From Pseudomonas nicosulfuronedens (GTDB lineage: Bacteria; Pseudomonadota; Gammaproteobacteria; Pseudomonadales; Pseudomonadaceae), in the NCBI RefSeq assembly GCF_005877905.1, contig NZ_SWDV01000030.1, positions 51,943-115,942 on the forward strand: DNA of 64,000 nt. Reading direction: 5' to 3'. The position numbers and the translations under genes are program-made. How positions within the stretch are numbered: position 1 is the stretch's first letter; each line of letters starts with the position of its first letter. Shown in pieces: positions 1 through 9,594 of this stretch. Below the pieces are notes generated by a model, which was not told the origin of the DNA, ran no database searches, and worked only from the letters and a program-made list of their open reading frames with translations.

Positions 1-1305
<1,305 letters not shown>

Positions 1306-1322
1306 TCGGGCAGGGAAGAGCA

Positions 1323-1356
1323 AAGGCCCGCGAACGAGCGATCGTTCGCGGGCCTT
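1323..1356 (+). terminator. Rho-independent-like hairpin after katG
   Basis: A perfect 15-bp stem (1323-1337 pairs with 1342-1356) with a 4-nt GCGA loop lies 18 bp after the katG stop. The 3' side lacks a long T run (TTGTCGTT), so it may also work on the opposite strand, where the stem is followed by TTTGC. Confidence 0.7.
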
Positions 1357-1434
1357 GTCGTTCCAGCCGTCGCAGGATGTTCACAGGCCGCCGGCAGACT
1401 GGGCCGCTCAATCGGGAAAGGGGGGCTTTCGCCT

Positions 1435-2523
1435 ATGCGCCGTTGTCTCGCTGCTGTACTGGGCACCTTCGTACTGGCTGTCGCCAGTGTCACCGCCAGC
1501 GCCGAGGAATCGCCCGGCCGCACGCTGAGCGAGGCTGCCGGCGTTCCCTGGCCGACGGTAATCGCTCACCGGGGGGCTTCCCACGACGCCCCGGAAGAAA
1601 CCGCGCCGGCCTACCTCGCGGCCCGCGACCTGGGGGCGGATTACCTGGAAGCGGACCTGCAGCGCACCAAGGACGGCGTGCTGGTAGCGGTGCACGATGA
1701 CACCCTGGAGCGCACCACCGACGTCGCCAAGGTCTTCCCGGGTCGTGAAAAGGCGCCGGTGAGTCAGTTCACCCTGGCCGAGCTCAAGCGCCTGGACGCC
1801 GGCAGCTGGTTCAACGCCGCCTATCCCGAGCGCGCGCGTTCCAAGTACGTGGGTGTACGCATCCTGACCCTCGATGAGCTGATCGACATCGCCGAAGGCG
1901 GTGGCGAAACCCCGGGCCTTTACCTGGAAACCAAGGCGCCGGGGCAGTTCCCGGGCATCGAGGAAGACCTGCGCAAGGTGCTGGAAAACCGCGGTTGGCT
2001 CAACGCCGATGGCGAACCCCAGGGCAAGATCGTGTTGCAGACCTTCGAGAAGAGCAGCCTGGAGCTGCTGCAGAAGAGCATGCCGAAGGTGCCGAAGATC
2101 CTGTTGTTGTGGGTGGGCGATGGCTACCTGGCGGCGAAGAGCCCGACGACCTTCGCCCAGTCCGGCGAGAAGATCAAAGCAGACTTCTATGCCCGCCAGG
2201 AAGTGAAATCCAGGGAAGAACTCTTCGCCTGGCTGGATTGGGCCAAGGCCAATGGCGCCCTGGGTGTCGGCCCTTCGGTGACCCTGACCGCCCGTGGCGA
2301 CCAGAGCTACATGGACCTGGTGCAGCCTTGGATGAACCAGGCCGCCCATGAGCGTGGTCTGTTCGTGCATGCCTACACGGTCGATGACGCGGTGGACTTC
2401 GACCAGTTGAGCAAAGCCGGCGTGGACGGCTTCTTCACCAATCGCACCGACCAGTTGCTGCGCTTCCTTGGCCGCCCGCCGAGCCAGGGGGTGGGCGAGG
2501 TGCTGAAATCCGTTGGCTACTGA
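1435..2523 (+). CDS. glpQ: Glycerophosphodiester phosphodiesterase, periplasmic (GlpQ family)
   Basis: A 362-residue enzyme expected to hydrolyse glycerophosphodiesters to glycerol-3-phosphate and an alcohol. Residues 1-23 form a signal peptide (basic MRR, hydrophobic core, ASA-EE cleavage site), so it acts in the periplasm. The GDPD barrel begins with VIAHRGAS (HRG at 45-47), followed by the metal-binding YLEADLQ (Glu72, Asp74) and VHDDTLERTT (second catalytic His87). It ends with the usual FVHAYTVDD strand and GVDGFFTNR. Length fits periplasmic GlpQ rather than the shorter cytoplasmic UgpQ. ATG 1435 has a G-rich ribosome site (AAAGGGGGG) 8-9 bp upstream. It appears monocistronic, between the katG hairpin and a downstream inverted repeat. 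Confidence 0.9.
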   Translation: MRRCLAAVLGTFVLAVASVTASAEESPGRTLSEAAGVPWPTVIAHRGASHDAPEETAPAYLAARDLGADYLEADLQRTKDGVLVAVHDDTLERTTDVAKVFPGREKAPVSQFTLAELKRLDAGSWFNAAYPERARSKYVGVRILTLDELIDIAEGGGETPGLYLETKAPGQFPGIEEDLRKVLENRGWLNADGEPQGKIVLQTFEKSSLELLQKSMPKVPKILLLWVGDGYLAAKSPTTFAQSGEKIKADFYARQEVKSREELFAWLDWAKANGALGVGPSVTLTARGDQSYMDLVQPWMNQAAHERGLFVHAYTVDDAVDFDQLSKAGVDGFFTNRTDQLLRFLGRPPSQGVGEVLKSVGY

Positions 2524-2549
2524 AGGAAGAGGGCGGCGTGGCTCGATCT

Positions 2550-2630
2550 GTAGGATGGGTGGAGCGCAGCGATACCCATGCTGCCGGCACGTGGGCCTGA
2601 TGGGTATCGCTGCGCTCCACGCCATCCTAG
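2550..2630. repeat. Intergenic inverted repeat, family A (GTAGGATGGGTGGAGC type)
   Basis: The left arm starting GTAGGATGGGTGGAGCGCAG at 2550 is the near-perfect reverse complement of the right arm ending at 2629; arms are about 30 bp around a 20-bp centre. Related copies are at 8988-9070 and, in altered order, at 32681-32749. It lies just after glpQ and before the convergent regulator gene, so it may also act as a bidirectional terminator. Confidence 0.85.
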
Positions 2631-2697
2631 GAAAAGCGAATGGGGGCAGCGCTGGCGCGTTGTTGCCCTACGCCTCCCAACCTGTCCAGCGAGAGCT

Positions 2698-4464
2698 CTA
2701 CGCCAGCGGCAGGGACAGGTGCAGGCTCACGGTCGCCCCCTGGCCGGGAGGGCTTGCGAGTACCAGCTCGCCCTTGAGCAGCCCCACCAGTCGTTTGGCG
2801 ACGATCAGGCCGACTGGCGCGTCCTGCAGCATCTGTCGTGCAGCGTCGGCGGCCAGTTCTTCCAGCGAGTAGACTGCCAGCGGGTCTTCCGGGGTACTGG
2901 CGATGGGGGCTGCGTTGAGACGGACGGACAGGTGCTCGTGCTCGACCTGCCCATGCAGGCCGATGCGCAGGATGCCGGCGGTGGTTTCGCGGATCAGGTA
3001 GGCCAGCAGGTAGTCGAGGATCTTGCGCAGCAGCAAGGGATCGCCCAGTACCGCTTGATCCAGCGGTGGTGCCACTTCGACCTCAAGCTTCAACCCCTTG
3101 ACGCTGGCCGGCGCAGCGGCGCTGGCCAGTGCGGCGTGCAACAGTTCTTCCAGGCTCAATGGCAGGCTCTGCATCTGCTCCTCGCCACTTTCCAGGCGGG
3201 CGATCTGGCGCAGGTCGGCGGTCAGCCTGAGCAGGTCGCGGCTGGTGCCGTCGATCCACTCCAGCGCCTGGCGGTCGGCCGGCTCCAGGCTGGCGCGCTG
3301 CAGGACCATCTCCAGCAGGCCGTGCATCGCCCCTAGCGGCAGGCTGAACTCGTTGCTCGCCCGCACCAGGAAGTTGAGTTTCTGCCGGTTGCTCAGCTCG
3401 GCCTGCTGCTTGTCCGCCTCGATGGCGCGCAGGCGGTCCTGGCGGCCGGTGATGTCGGCGCTGCCGCAGATCATTCCGAGCAGCCGCCCCTGGGCGTCGC
3501 GGTAGGGCTTGCCCCAGTGGTGCAACACACGGCGCTGGCCGTGGATGCGCAGCTCGATGTCGCGGGCGAAGGCCTGTTCGGCGGCCACGGCCTGTAGGAA
3601 GTACTGGTGCAGCAGTTCGGCCTGGGCCGGCGCGTACCAATCCACGTCCATGGCTCGGGTGCCCAGCACCTCGGCTAGGTCGACGTCGTAGAGGCGCAGG
3701 AAGGCGAGGTTGGCATGCACCAGGCGGCCACCGGTATCGCGTACGTAGAGCGCATCGGGCAGGCTGTCGACCAGGCTGCGCAGCATCACCAGTTCGTCGC
3801 TGGCCGGCGCCGGCTGCTCGGGTTCGGCCTGGGGGGCGGCCACCAGCGCGTTGCGCCGGGCGAAGTCGATCAGTTCCGCCAGGCTGTGCAGGTTGAGCTT
3901 GTGCTGCAGGCGCGTGCGGTAGGTGCTGACGGTCTTCTCGCTGATGGTCAGCTCATGGGCGATCTGGTGGTTGTTGCGCCCGCTGGCGAGGAAATACAGC
4001 ACGGAAAGTTCGCGGTTGGACAGGCTGGCCACCCGCTCGCGCTCACCGCTGCGCACCTGGGGCAGATTGACGTTGCCCAGCAGACGCATGGGAAAGTAGC
4101 TGCGGCCGCGCAGCAGCATGGCCACGGCCAGGCTCAGCTCACGCAAGTCGTCGTGCTTGCTGACGAAGCCCGAGGCACCGCCCTGCAGGAAGCGTCCGAC
4201 GATGTGCTCCGAGTCCTGGGCGCTGAACGCGAGCACCGGCAAGTCGACGCCGTGCGCCTTGAGCCGCGCCATCACGTCCAGGCCGTTGAGGCGCGACAGG
4301 TCGATGTCGAGGATCAGCAGGTCCGCGGGGCGTTCCAGGCTCAGGCGCAGGGCGTCCAGACCGTCCTCGGCCTCGCCGGCGATGGCGTGGCCTTCGCTCT
4401 CCAGCAGCACGCGGACGGCATGGCGGGTGACCGGATGTCCGTCGGCGATCAGCACCTGGCCCAT
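2698..4464 (-). CDS. Receiver-LuxR-PAS regulator with a degenerate histidine-kinase module
   Basis: A 588-residue fusion. Residues 1-120 form a receiver (phospho-acceptor Asp53 in LLILD, Ser81, Lys103). Residues 148-205 form a LuxR-type HTH (LSNRELSVLYFLASGRNNHQ, then KTVSTYRTRLQHKL). A PAS domain covers about 228-345. The C-terminus resembles HisKA plus HATPase_c, but the phospho-accepting His is Asn371 (ASNEFSLPL), the N-box asparagines are Tyr485 and Tyr489, and no DxGxG box is seen. The C-terminal half is therefore probably a catalytically dead kinase. The start is ATG 4464 (MGQVLIADGH), preceded by AAGGA; an upstream in-frame TTG at 4494 is less likely. It is divergent from the autotransporter at 4651, its likely target. 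The usual order in nature is kinase then receiver; here receiver and DNA-binding domains come first. Confidence 0.85.
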   Translation of the reverse strand: MGQVLIADGHPVTRHAVRVLLESEGHAIAGEAEDGLDALRLSLERPADLLILDIDLSRLNGLDVMARLKAHGVDLPVLAFSAQDSEHIVGRFLQGGASGFVSKHDDLRELSLAVAMLLRGRSYFPMRLLGNVNLPQVRSGERERVASLSNRELSVLYFLASGRNNHQIAHELTISEKTVSTYRTRLQHKLNLHSLAELIDFARRNALVAAPQAEPEQPAPASDELVMLRSLVDSLPDALYVRDTGGRLVHANLAFLRLYDVDLAEVLGTRAMDVDWYAPAQAELLHQYFLQAVAAEQAFARDIELRIHGQRRVLHHWGKPYRDAQGRLLGMICGSADITGRQDRLRAIEADKQQAELSNRQKLNFLVRASNEFSLPLGAMHGLLEMVLQRASLEPADRQALEWIDGTSRDLLRLTADLRQIARLESGEEQMQSLPLSLEELLHAALASAAAPASVKGLKLEVEVAPPLDQAVLGDPLLLRKILDYLLAYLIRETTAGILRIGLHGQVEHEHLSVRLNAAPIASTPEDPLAVYSLEELAADAARQMLQDAPVGLIVAKRLVGLLKGELVLASPPGQGATVSLHLSLPLA

Positions 4465-4529
4465 GGCATTTTTCCTTGTCGAAGTCTCGTTCAACGCTAG
4501 AGCATTTCCGCCCGTCCTGCAGAATTTGA

Positions 4530-4545
4530 GTAGGAAGTTTCCTAC
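4530..4545. promoter_or_regulatory. Perfect palindrome GTAGGAAGTTTCCTAC between divergent genes
   Basis: Two 7-bp half sites (GTAGGAA / TTCCTAC) are separated by GT. It lies 65 bp upstream of the receiver-LuxR regulator start and 105 bp upstream of the autotransporter start. TAGGA-type dyads are the kind of site bound by LuxR-type response regulators such as RcsB or EvgA, so an operator for the adjacent regulator is plausible. A second 7-bp stem follows at 4570-4588 in the leader of the autotransporter. Confidence 0.5.
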
Positions 4546-4650
4546 GCAACGGTAAATGCTTTCCCATCTTCGGAGCTCATCGCTCCGAGAAGAATCGCCC
4601 CAGAGACCGGCTCACGCGCCGGCCAGACATGGATTCTGGAGGGCTACCAG

Positions 4651-7600
4651 ATGAACACCCGCAACCTTTCGCCGACGAGCCGACACGCGCCGCCGTTTCT
4701 TCCCACGTTGCTGGCAGCGGTGATCACTTCGCTGGCGGCGCTGCCGTCGCTGGCTGAGGATTTCGATACCCCGCAGTCGTTTTCCCCCTGGGAGAACAAC
4801 ACCAGCGAATTGCACGATGCCCACTTCGACGTGAATGCCGGCCAGGCCGCCATTACCGTCAACGACATGGAATTCAGCATGGACGGTGGCTGGGTGCACA
4901 ACACCGGCAGCGGCGGCGGTCTGCTGTTCAACCTGTGGAGTGGCAAGCAGGACGAGGTCGACCACGTGGAAGTCGACAGCGCCGGCAGCTTCGGCCTGCA
5001 GGTCAACGGTGGCACGGTGAACATCGTCGACTCCCAGGTCAGTACCCACGGTGACAACGACTACGGCCTGGACGCCCAGAGCGGCGGACAGGTTGCATTG
5101 GTGCGCGGCGTTGTCGCTACCGACGGCGACAACGCCGCCGCGGTGCACGCCCACAACAACGGTGCGGCCCAGGTCACCGGCAGTGCGCTGAGTACCGTGG
5201 GCGACCATAGCGCCGGCGTACTACTGGACAACAACGGCACCCTGACGCTGGGGGATTCCCAGGTTTCCACCTCCGGTGATGACAGCACCGCCATCCAGGC
5301 CAACAACGGTGCCTCGCTGCAGGTCAGCGGCGCGACCCTGGAAACTGCCGGGCAGGGCAGCCATGGCGTGCACATCTCCAGCAACAGCGCCGAGAACTCC
5401 CTGAAGGACTCAAGCGTCACCACCCACGGTGCTGCCAGCATCGGGGTGATGGTCAACAACGCCAGCGGTTCGGCGCAGGTGCAGAACAGCCAGATCGTCA
5501 CCGAAGGCGAGGGCAGCCATGGCCTCTACACCCGGCAGGGCACCCGTATCGAATTGTCCGAGGGTAGCCAGGTGACCACCCGCGGCGTCAAGGCCGATGG
5601 CGCCTGGACGGCCGAAGGCGGCAGCATCGGCATCACCGACAGCAGCCTGAGCAGCAGCGGCGCCGGCTCGGCGGCGGTACATGCCGCTGCCTCCGGCACC
5701 ATCAGCGTCGACGGCAGCCAGCTTTCCAGCACCGGCAGCGGCGGTGCGGGCATCCACCTGGACAACGGCGGGACGGTGGCCGCCAGTGCCAGCCAGATCG
5801 ATTCGAGCAATGGCTCGGCCATTCTCTTCAGCCAGGGCGACCAGCCCGGCAGCCAGGCACAACTGGACCTGAGCGCCAGCCGCGTGACCAGCGATGCCGC
5901 CGTGGTGACGGCACAGACCGGCAGCGCCGGCACCTTCAATGCCACGGGCAGCCAGTTGCAGGCCGGCAACGGCGTCGGCTATGCCATCGCCGAGGGCGCC
6001 AGTTTGCAGTCCACACTGACCGACTCCAGCCTCGACGTCGGGGATTCCGGTCTGCTGGCCGATGTCGCCGGCAATGGCTCGCTGAAGCTGACCAGCGAAG
6101 GCAGCGACCTGCACGGCGACACCCGTCTGCAGGACGGCGACCAGGGCCTGCTCGACATGACACTGCACAACGCCCGCTGGCAGCTGAACGCCGACTCCAG
6201 CCTGAGCAACCTGGACGTGGACGGCGCTACCGTTGCCTTCGGCGCCGATGGTTACCACACCCTGTCGATGACCGGTGACCTGACCGGCGCCGGCACTTTC
6301 GACATGAACACCGATCTTTCCAGCCTGCAGACCGACCTGATCCTGGTGGGCGGCCAGGCTTATGGTGCCCATACCCTGGTGGTCGCCGACAGCGGCAAGG
6401 AAGCGGGCGGCGATCAACTGCGCGTCGTTGGCACCCAGGGCAGCCCTGGTGTCTTCAGTCTCTACGGCGAGCATGTGGATGCCGGCGCCTACCGCTACAC
6501 CCTCGAGCAGCAGGGCAACGACTGGTACCTGGTCGCGTCCGGCAAGAATGTGGTCGACCCGGTCGATCCGACCGATCCGGTAGACCCCGACCAGCCCTCC
6601 ACGGGGCCCGGTGATGGCGGTGAGCCCGGGACGACCACTCCTGATCCGGGTGATGGAGGCAATGAAAACGGCAACCAGGGCGGCACGGACGGCGGCGATC
6701 AGGGCGGCAGCTCGGGCGGGAACCAGGGCGGCACCGACGGTGGCAGCCAGGGAGGCAGCGACGGCGGTGACCAGGGCTCCAACGGGGGCGGCGGCACCAG
6801 CCAGCCGGACATCATCTCCAAGGGTTCCAACGTCGCCCTGGGTATGCAGAGCGCCGCGGCCAATCTGTACTACGCCGAGCTCGGCACCCTGGTGCAGCGT
6901 CTGGGCGAACTGCGCCTGAGCCAGGACGAAGGCGGCGTCTGGATTCGCGGTATCGGCAAGCGTATGCGCATGGGCGAGCACTATGGCCGGGCCTTCGAAC
7001 AGAACCTCGATGGCGTCGAGATCGGCGCCGACAAGGCCATCCACCTCGACGGCGCTCGCCTGTACCTGGGCGCCATGGTCGGCGCCAGTGAGTCGCGCAT
7101 CCGCTTCACCGAGAGCAGCCGCGGACATCTCGACAGCACCAGCGTCGGCGCCTACGCCACCTACCTGCGCGACGATGGCTGGTACCTGGACAACGTCATC
7201 AAGTACAGCCACATGGACGGCGACGTGAAGGTCCCGACCAACCTCGGCCAGCCGGTGAAAGGCGACTACAAGGCCGACGCCTACGGCGTCAGTGTCGAGG
7301 GCGGAAAACGCATCGACCTGCACGACCAGTGGTTCGTCGAACCCCAGGTGCAGCTCAGCGCCACCCACTTCGAAGGTCCGCGCTACACCAGCAGCGACGG
7401 TCTCAAGGTGCGTGCCAGCGACACCGACTCGCTGCAGGGTCGGCTCGGCGTGCGCGGCGGCAAGGAAATCCAGCTCGACCGGGACATGCGTCTGCAGGCC
7501 TACGCCACCGCGTCCTACATCGACGAGTTGGCCGGCAACACCCATGTCCGCGTCAACGGCGAGAAGCTCAACAACGAGCTGCCCGGCTCGCGCGGCGAAC

Positions 7601-7725
7601 TGGGGGCCGGTGCGGCACTGCAGGTCAGCCGCCAGCAGAAGGTCTCGCTGGAAGTGGACTACGCCAAGGGCGACCACCTCGAGCAACCCTGGGCCGTGAC
7701 CCTGGGCTACCGCTACCTCTGGTAG
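4651..7725 (+). CDS. Large autotransporter (type Va), pertactin-like passenger with Gly/Asp-rich linker
   Basis: A 1024-residue cell-surface protein. Residues 1-35 are a long signal peptide ending SLA-ED. The passenger (about 36-630) is built of repeated beta-helix rungs rich in T-x-G-x-x-S-x-G-V and G-G-x-V/L-x-V/L-x-x-S, as in pertactin-type adhesins. Residues about 633-720 form a low-complexity linker: first V-D-P/T-D-P units, then tandem GG(N/D/S)QGG(T/S)DGG units. The C-terminal 275 residues are the autotransporter beta-barrel, ending in the aromatic GYRYLW expected for BAM recognition. ATG 4651 follows GGAGG by 7 bp. No protease triad was noticed, so an adhesin or structural surface role is inferred; the substrate is unknown. 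It is divergent from a LuxR-type response regulator. Confidence 0.9.
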   Translation: MNTRNLSPTSRHAPPFLPTLLAAVITSLAALPSLAEDFDTPQSFSPWENNTSELHDAHFDVNAGQAAITVNDMEFSMDGGWVHNTGSGGGLLFNLWSGKQDEVDHVEVDSAGSFGLQVNGGTVNIVDSQVSTHGDNDYGLDAQSGGQVALVRGVVATDGDNAAAVHAHNNGAAQVTGSALSTVGDHSAGVLLDNNGTLTLGDSQVSTSGDDSTAIQANNGASLQVSGATLETAGQGSHGVHISSNSAENSLKDSSVTTHGAASIGVMVNNASGSAQVQNSQIVTEGEGSHGLYTRQGTRIELSEGSQVTTRGVKADGAWTAEGGSIGITDSSLSSSGAGSAAVHAAASGTISVDGSQLSSTGSGGAGIHLDNGGTVAASASQIDSSNGSAILFSQGDQPGSQAQLDLSASRVTSDAAVVTAQTGSAGTFNATGSQLQAGNGVGYAIAEGASLQSTLTDSSLDVGDSGLLADVAGNGSLKLTSEGSDLHGDTRLQDGDQGLLDMTLHNARWQLNADSSLSNLDVDGATVAFGADGYHTLSMTGDLTGAGTFDMNTDLSSLQTDLILVGGQAYGAHTLVVADSGKEAGGDQLRVVGTQGSPGVFSLYGEHVDAGAYRYTLEQQGNDWYLVASGKNVVDPVDPTDPVDPDQPSTGPGDGGEPGTTTPDPGDGGNENGNQGGTDGGDQGGSSGGNQGGTDGGSQGGSDGGDQGSNGGGGTSQPDIISKGSNVALGMQSAAANLYYAELGTLVQRLGELRLSQDEGGVWIRGIGKRMRMGEHYGRAFEQNLDGVEIGADKAIHLDGARLYLGAMVGASESRIRFTESSRGHLDSTSVGAYATYLRDDGWYLDNVIKYSHMDGDVKVPTNLGQPVKGDYKADAYGVSVEGGKRIDLHDQWFVEPQVQLSATHFEGPRYTSSDGLKVRASDTDSLQGRLGVRGGKEIQLDRDMRLQAYATASYIDELAGNTHVRVNGEKLNNELPGSRGELGAGAALQVSRQQKVSLEVDYAKGDHLEQPWAVTLGYRYLW

Positions 7726-7738
7726 GCAAAGACCCACG

Positions 7739-7760
7739 GGGAGGGCACTGACGCCCTCCC
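7739..7760 (+). terminator. Hairpin after autotransporter gene
   Basis: Perfect 8-bp GGGAGGGC / GCCCTCCC stem with a 6-nt loop, 14 bp after the autotransporter stop, followed by GTTCCCCTTC. The T content is low, so termination may be partial, with some read-through into aqpZ. Confidence 0.5.
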
Positions 7761-7814
7761 GTTCCCCTTCGATATTCCGTGCGGAACCGGTGCTCCGGTA
7801 CCAGGGAGACGATC

Positions 7815-8501
7815 ATGTACAGGAAACTTGCCGCCGAACTCATCGGCACCTTCTGGCTGGTCCTGGGCGGCTGCGGCAGCGCCGTTCTCGCCGCCAACTT
7901 CGGGGAGCATGGCATCGGGCTGCTCGGCGTCGCACTGGCCTTCGGCCTCAGCGTCGTCACCATGGCTTACGCGATCGGCCCGATCTCCGGTTGTCACCTC
8001 AACCCGGCGGTGAGCGTTGGCCTGATGGTTGGCGGTCGCTTCCCGGCCGCCGACGTACTGCCCTACATCCTTGCCCAGCTCGTCGGAGGTCTGCTGGCCG
8101 GCGGCGCGCTGTACCTGATCGCCAGCGGCGCGGTCGGCTTCGACGCAGCCAGCGGATTCGCCGCCAACGGCTACGGCGATCACTCGCCCGGCGGCTACAG
8201 TCTGGGCGCAGTACTGCTCTGCGAAGTGATCATGACCGCCATCTTCCTCTTCGTGATCATGGGCGCCACTGACCGTGACGCTCCGGCGGGCTTCGCGCCA
8301 CTGGCCATCGGCCTGACCCTGGCGCTGATCCACCTGATCAGCATCCCGGTCAGCAACACCTCGGTGAACCCGGCGCGCAGCCTGGCCGTGGCTTTCTACG
8401 CCGCACCCTGGGCACTGGAACAGCTCTGGGCCTTCTGGCTCGCTCCGCTGGTCGGCGGCAGCCTCGGGGCGCTGGTCTATCGCGTGGTCCGTGGCCGTTG
8501 A
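7815..8501 (+). CDS. aqpZ: Aquaporin Z, water channel
   Basis: A 228-residue inner-membrane water channel of the MIP family, close to the 231 residues of E. coli AqpZ. It has six predicted membrane helices and both half-helix signatures: HLNPAVS (Asn63-Ala65) and SVNPARS (Asn185-Ala187). The selectivity-filter residues Phe43, His173, Thr182 and Arg188 match water-specific aquaporins rather than glycerol facilitators. The start is ATG 7815 ([16 protein letters not shown]), with GGGAG 9 bp upstream; an in-frame ATG at 7779 would add a non-homologous tail. It stands alone between the autotransporter and a small secreted protein gene. Confidence 0.96.
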   Translation: MYRKLAAELIGTFWLVLGGCGSAVLAANFGEHGIGLLGVALAFGLSVVTMAYAIGPISGCHLNPAVSVGLMVGGRFPAADVLPYILAQLVGGLLAGGALYLIASGAVGFDAASGFAANGYGDHSPGGYSLGAVLLCEVIMTAIFLFVIMGATDRDAPAGFAPLAIGLTLALIHLISIPVSNTSVNPARSLAVAFYAAPWALEQLWAFWLAPLVGGSLGALVYRVVRGR

Positions 8502-8556
8502 TGTCTACACTCGCTGTGGCGCTTGGCGCCACGTCGTCTGCAACCAGGAGATCGTC

Positions 8557-8958
8557 ATGAATGCCCGTCAACTGATTCCCGCCGTTCTTGCCGCCGCACT
8601 GCTGCCCTGGACGCTGGCCCAGGCAGCCTCCCTTGGCGATGTTGCCGGTAGCCTCGGCGGCCTTGGCAACCTGTCGTCGGTGTCGTCCGGCAGCAGTGGC
8701 AACGTCGCCGGCTTGCTGGAGTACTGCGCCAAGAACAACTACCTCAACGCCGATGCGGCGACCCAGGTGAAGGACAAGCTGCTGGGCAAACTGCCAGGCA
8801 ATACCACTACCAGCGACAGCGGCTACAAGGACGGCGCCAAGGGCATCCTGACCGGCAGCGACGGCAAGAGCCTCGACCTGTCCGGCAGTGGCATCAAGGA
8901 AAAGGTCACCAAGCAGGTGTGCGACAAGGTCCTCAGCCAGGGCAAGTCGCTGCTTTGA
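8557..8958 (+). CDS. DUF2501 family small secreted protein
   Basis: A 133-residue protein with a clear signal peptide (MNARQLIPAVLAAALLPWTL, cleavage near AQA-AS). The mature part has a Gly/Ser-rich start (LGGLGNLSSVSSGSSGN), then AGLLEYCAKNNYL with one Cys, GILTGSDGKSLDL, and VCDKVLSQGKSLL with a second Cys, so a periplasmic disulfide is likely. This pattern is that of DUF2501 (E. coli YjjA-like) proteins, whose function is not known. ATG 8557 follows CAGGAG by 6 bp; an upstream in-frame GTG at 8491 is rejected because it would bury the signal peptide. No operon partner is evident. Confidence 0.8.
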   Translation: MNARQLIPAVLAAALLPWTLAQAASLGDVAGSLGGLGNLSSVSSGSSGNVAGLLEYCAKNNYLNADAATQVKDKLLGKLPGNTTTSDSGYKDGAKGILTGSDGKSLDLSGSGIKEKVTKQVCDKVLSQGKSLL

Positions 8959-8987
8959 GACTGCCGATTGCCGAGGCAAGTCTGTTC

Positions 8988-9070
8988 GTAGGATGGGTGG
9001 AGCGAAGCGATACCTATCGAAAGGTTCCCGGCGAAGCTGATGGGTATCGCTTCGCTCCACGCCATCCTAC
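8988..9070. repeat. Intergenic inverted repeat, family A
   Basis: Second copy of the GTAGGATGGGTGGAGC element: the left arm at 8988 and the right arm ending GCCATCCTAC at 9070 are near-perfect reverse complements. It lies between the convergent DUF2501 and GNAT genes, a position that fits use as a bidirectional terminator. Confidence 0.85.
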
Positions 9071-9085
9071 GGGCTTGATTGCTGC

Positions 9086-9532
9086 CTACGAAGGGCGATG
9101 TTTTTCGTAACGCACATCCCGCTCATCCATGCGCCCGGCCAGTGTCCAACCCTGCTTGAGGTAGAAGCCATTGGCGCGAATTTCTTCGCCGCCATCGGTC
9201 ACCAGCCAGATCGTCCCGTGCTCGCGGAACAGCTGCTGTTCCGCCGCCGCCAGCAATAGCTGCCCCAGCCCCCGGCCTTCGCAGTGCGGTCGCACGAACA
9301 GCGCGAAGACTTCCCCCGACTCCAGATCCACCATGGCGAAGCCTCCAGCAATGCCGTCCAGCTCGGCGATCCAAGCGCAGGGGCCGGACTCCAGCGCGTC
9401 CTTCAGTGCCGCCGGGGTGATGCCCAGTTCGGCCAACTGGCTGCGGCTCAGGTGGTTCTGTTGCACGCTGGTGCGGATGTCGAAAAGGCTGTCGATATCG
9501 GCCACGCCGGCCGCGCGAATCCTCGCATTCAT
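9086..9532 (-). CDS. GNAT family N-acetyltransferase
   Basis: A 148-residue cytoplasmic acetyl-CoA-dependent transferase. The fold is recognisable from the start IRAAGVADIDSLFDIRTSVQ, the central strand GEVFALFVRP, and the acetyl-CoA pyrophosphate-binding loop CEGRGLGQLLL (R/Q-x-x-G-x-G/A type), followed by NGFYLKQGWTLAGR, the usual YxxxGF-like C-terminal helix and strand. The substrate cannot be inferred. It is on the minus strand, directly downstream of a second unrelated GNAT gene from which it is separated by a terminator-like hairpin. Confidence 0.85.
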   Translation of the reverse strand: MNARIRAAGVADIDSLFDIRTSVQQNHLSRSQLAELGITPAALKDALESGPCAWIAELDGIAGGFAMVDLESGEVFALFVRPHCEGRGLGQLLLAAAEQQLFREHGTIWLVTDGGEEIRANGFYLKQGWTLAGRMDERDVRYEKHRPS

Positions 9533-9560
9533 GAACGTTCCTTCTTTTGATCGATGAAAG

Positions 9561-9585
9561 GGCGGGCCTCGCGAAAAGGCCCGCC
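9561..9585 (-). terminator. Hairpin between two GNAT genes
   Basis: Perfect 9-bp GGCGGGCCT / AGGCCCGCC stem with a 7-nt loop, 9 bp beyond the stop of the 9595-10098 gene. Reading on the minus strand it is followed by CTTTCATCG, a weak T tract. It separates the two acetyltransferase genes. Confidence 0.5.
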
Positions 9586-9594
9586 AGGCCCGCG

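Noticed and set aside
1408..2625. A 405-codon minus-strand frame over glpQ
   Set aside because: Shadow of a well-defined periplasmic phosphodiesterase on the plus strand.
2698..4464. Annotating the regulator as a functional hybrid histidine kinase
   Set aside because: The phospho-accepting His and N-box Asn residues are replaced, so kinase activity is unlikely.
4464..4494. TTG 4494 as start of the receiver-LuxR gene
   Set aside because: ATG 4464 has AAGGA at good spacing and begins exactly at the receiver's first strand.
5410..7737. A 775-codon open frame antisense to the autotransporter
   Set aside because: Its amino-acid pattern is a mirror of the repetitive passenger and linker; it has no signal, domain or ribosome site, and the plus-strand gene is complete.
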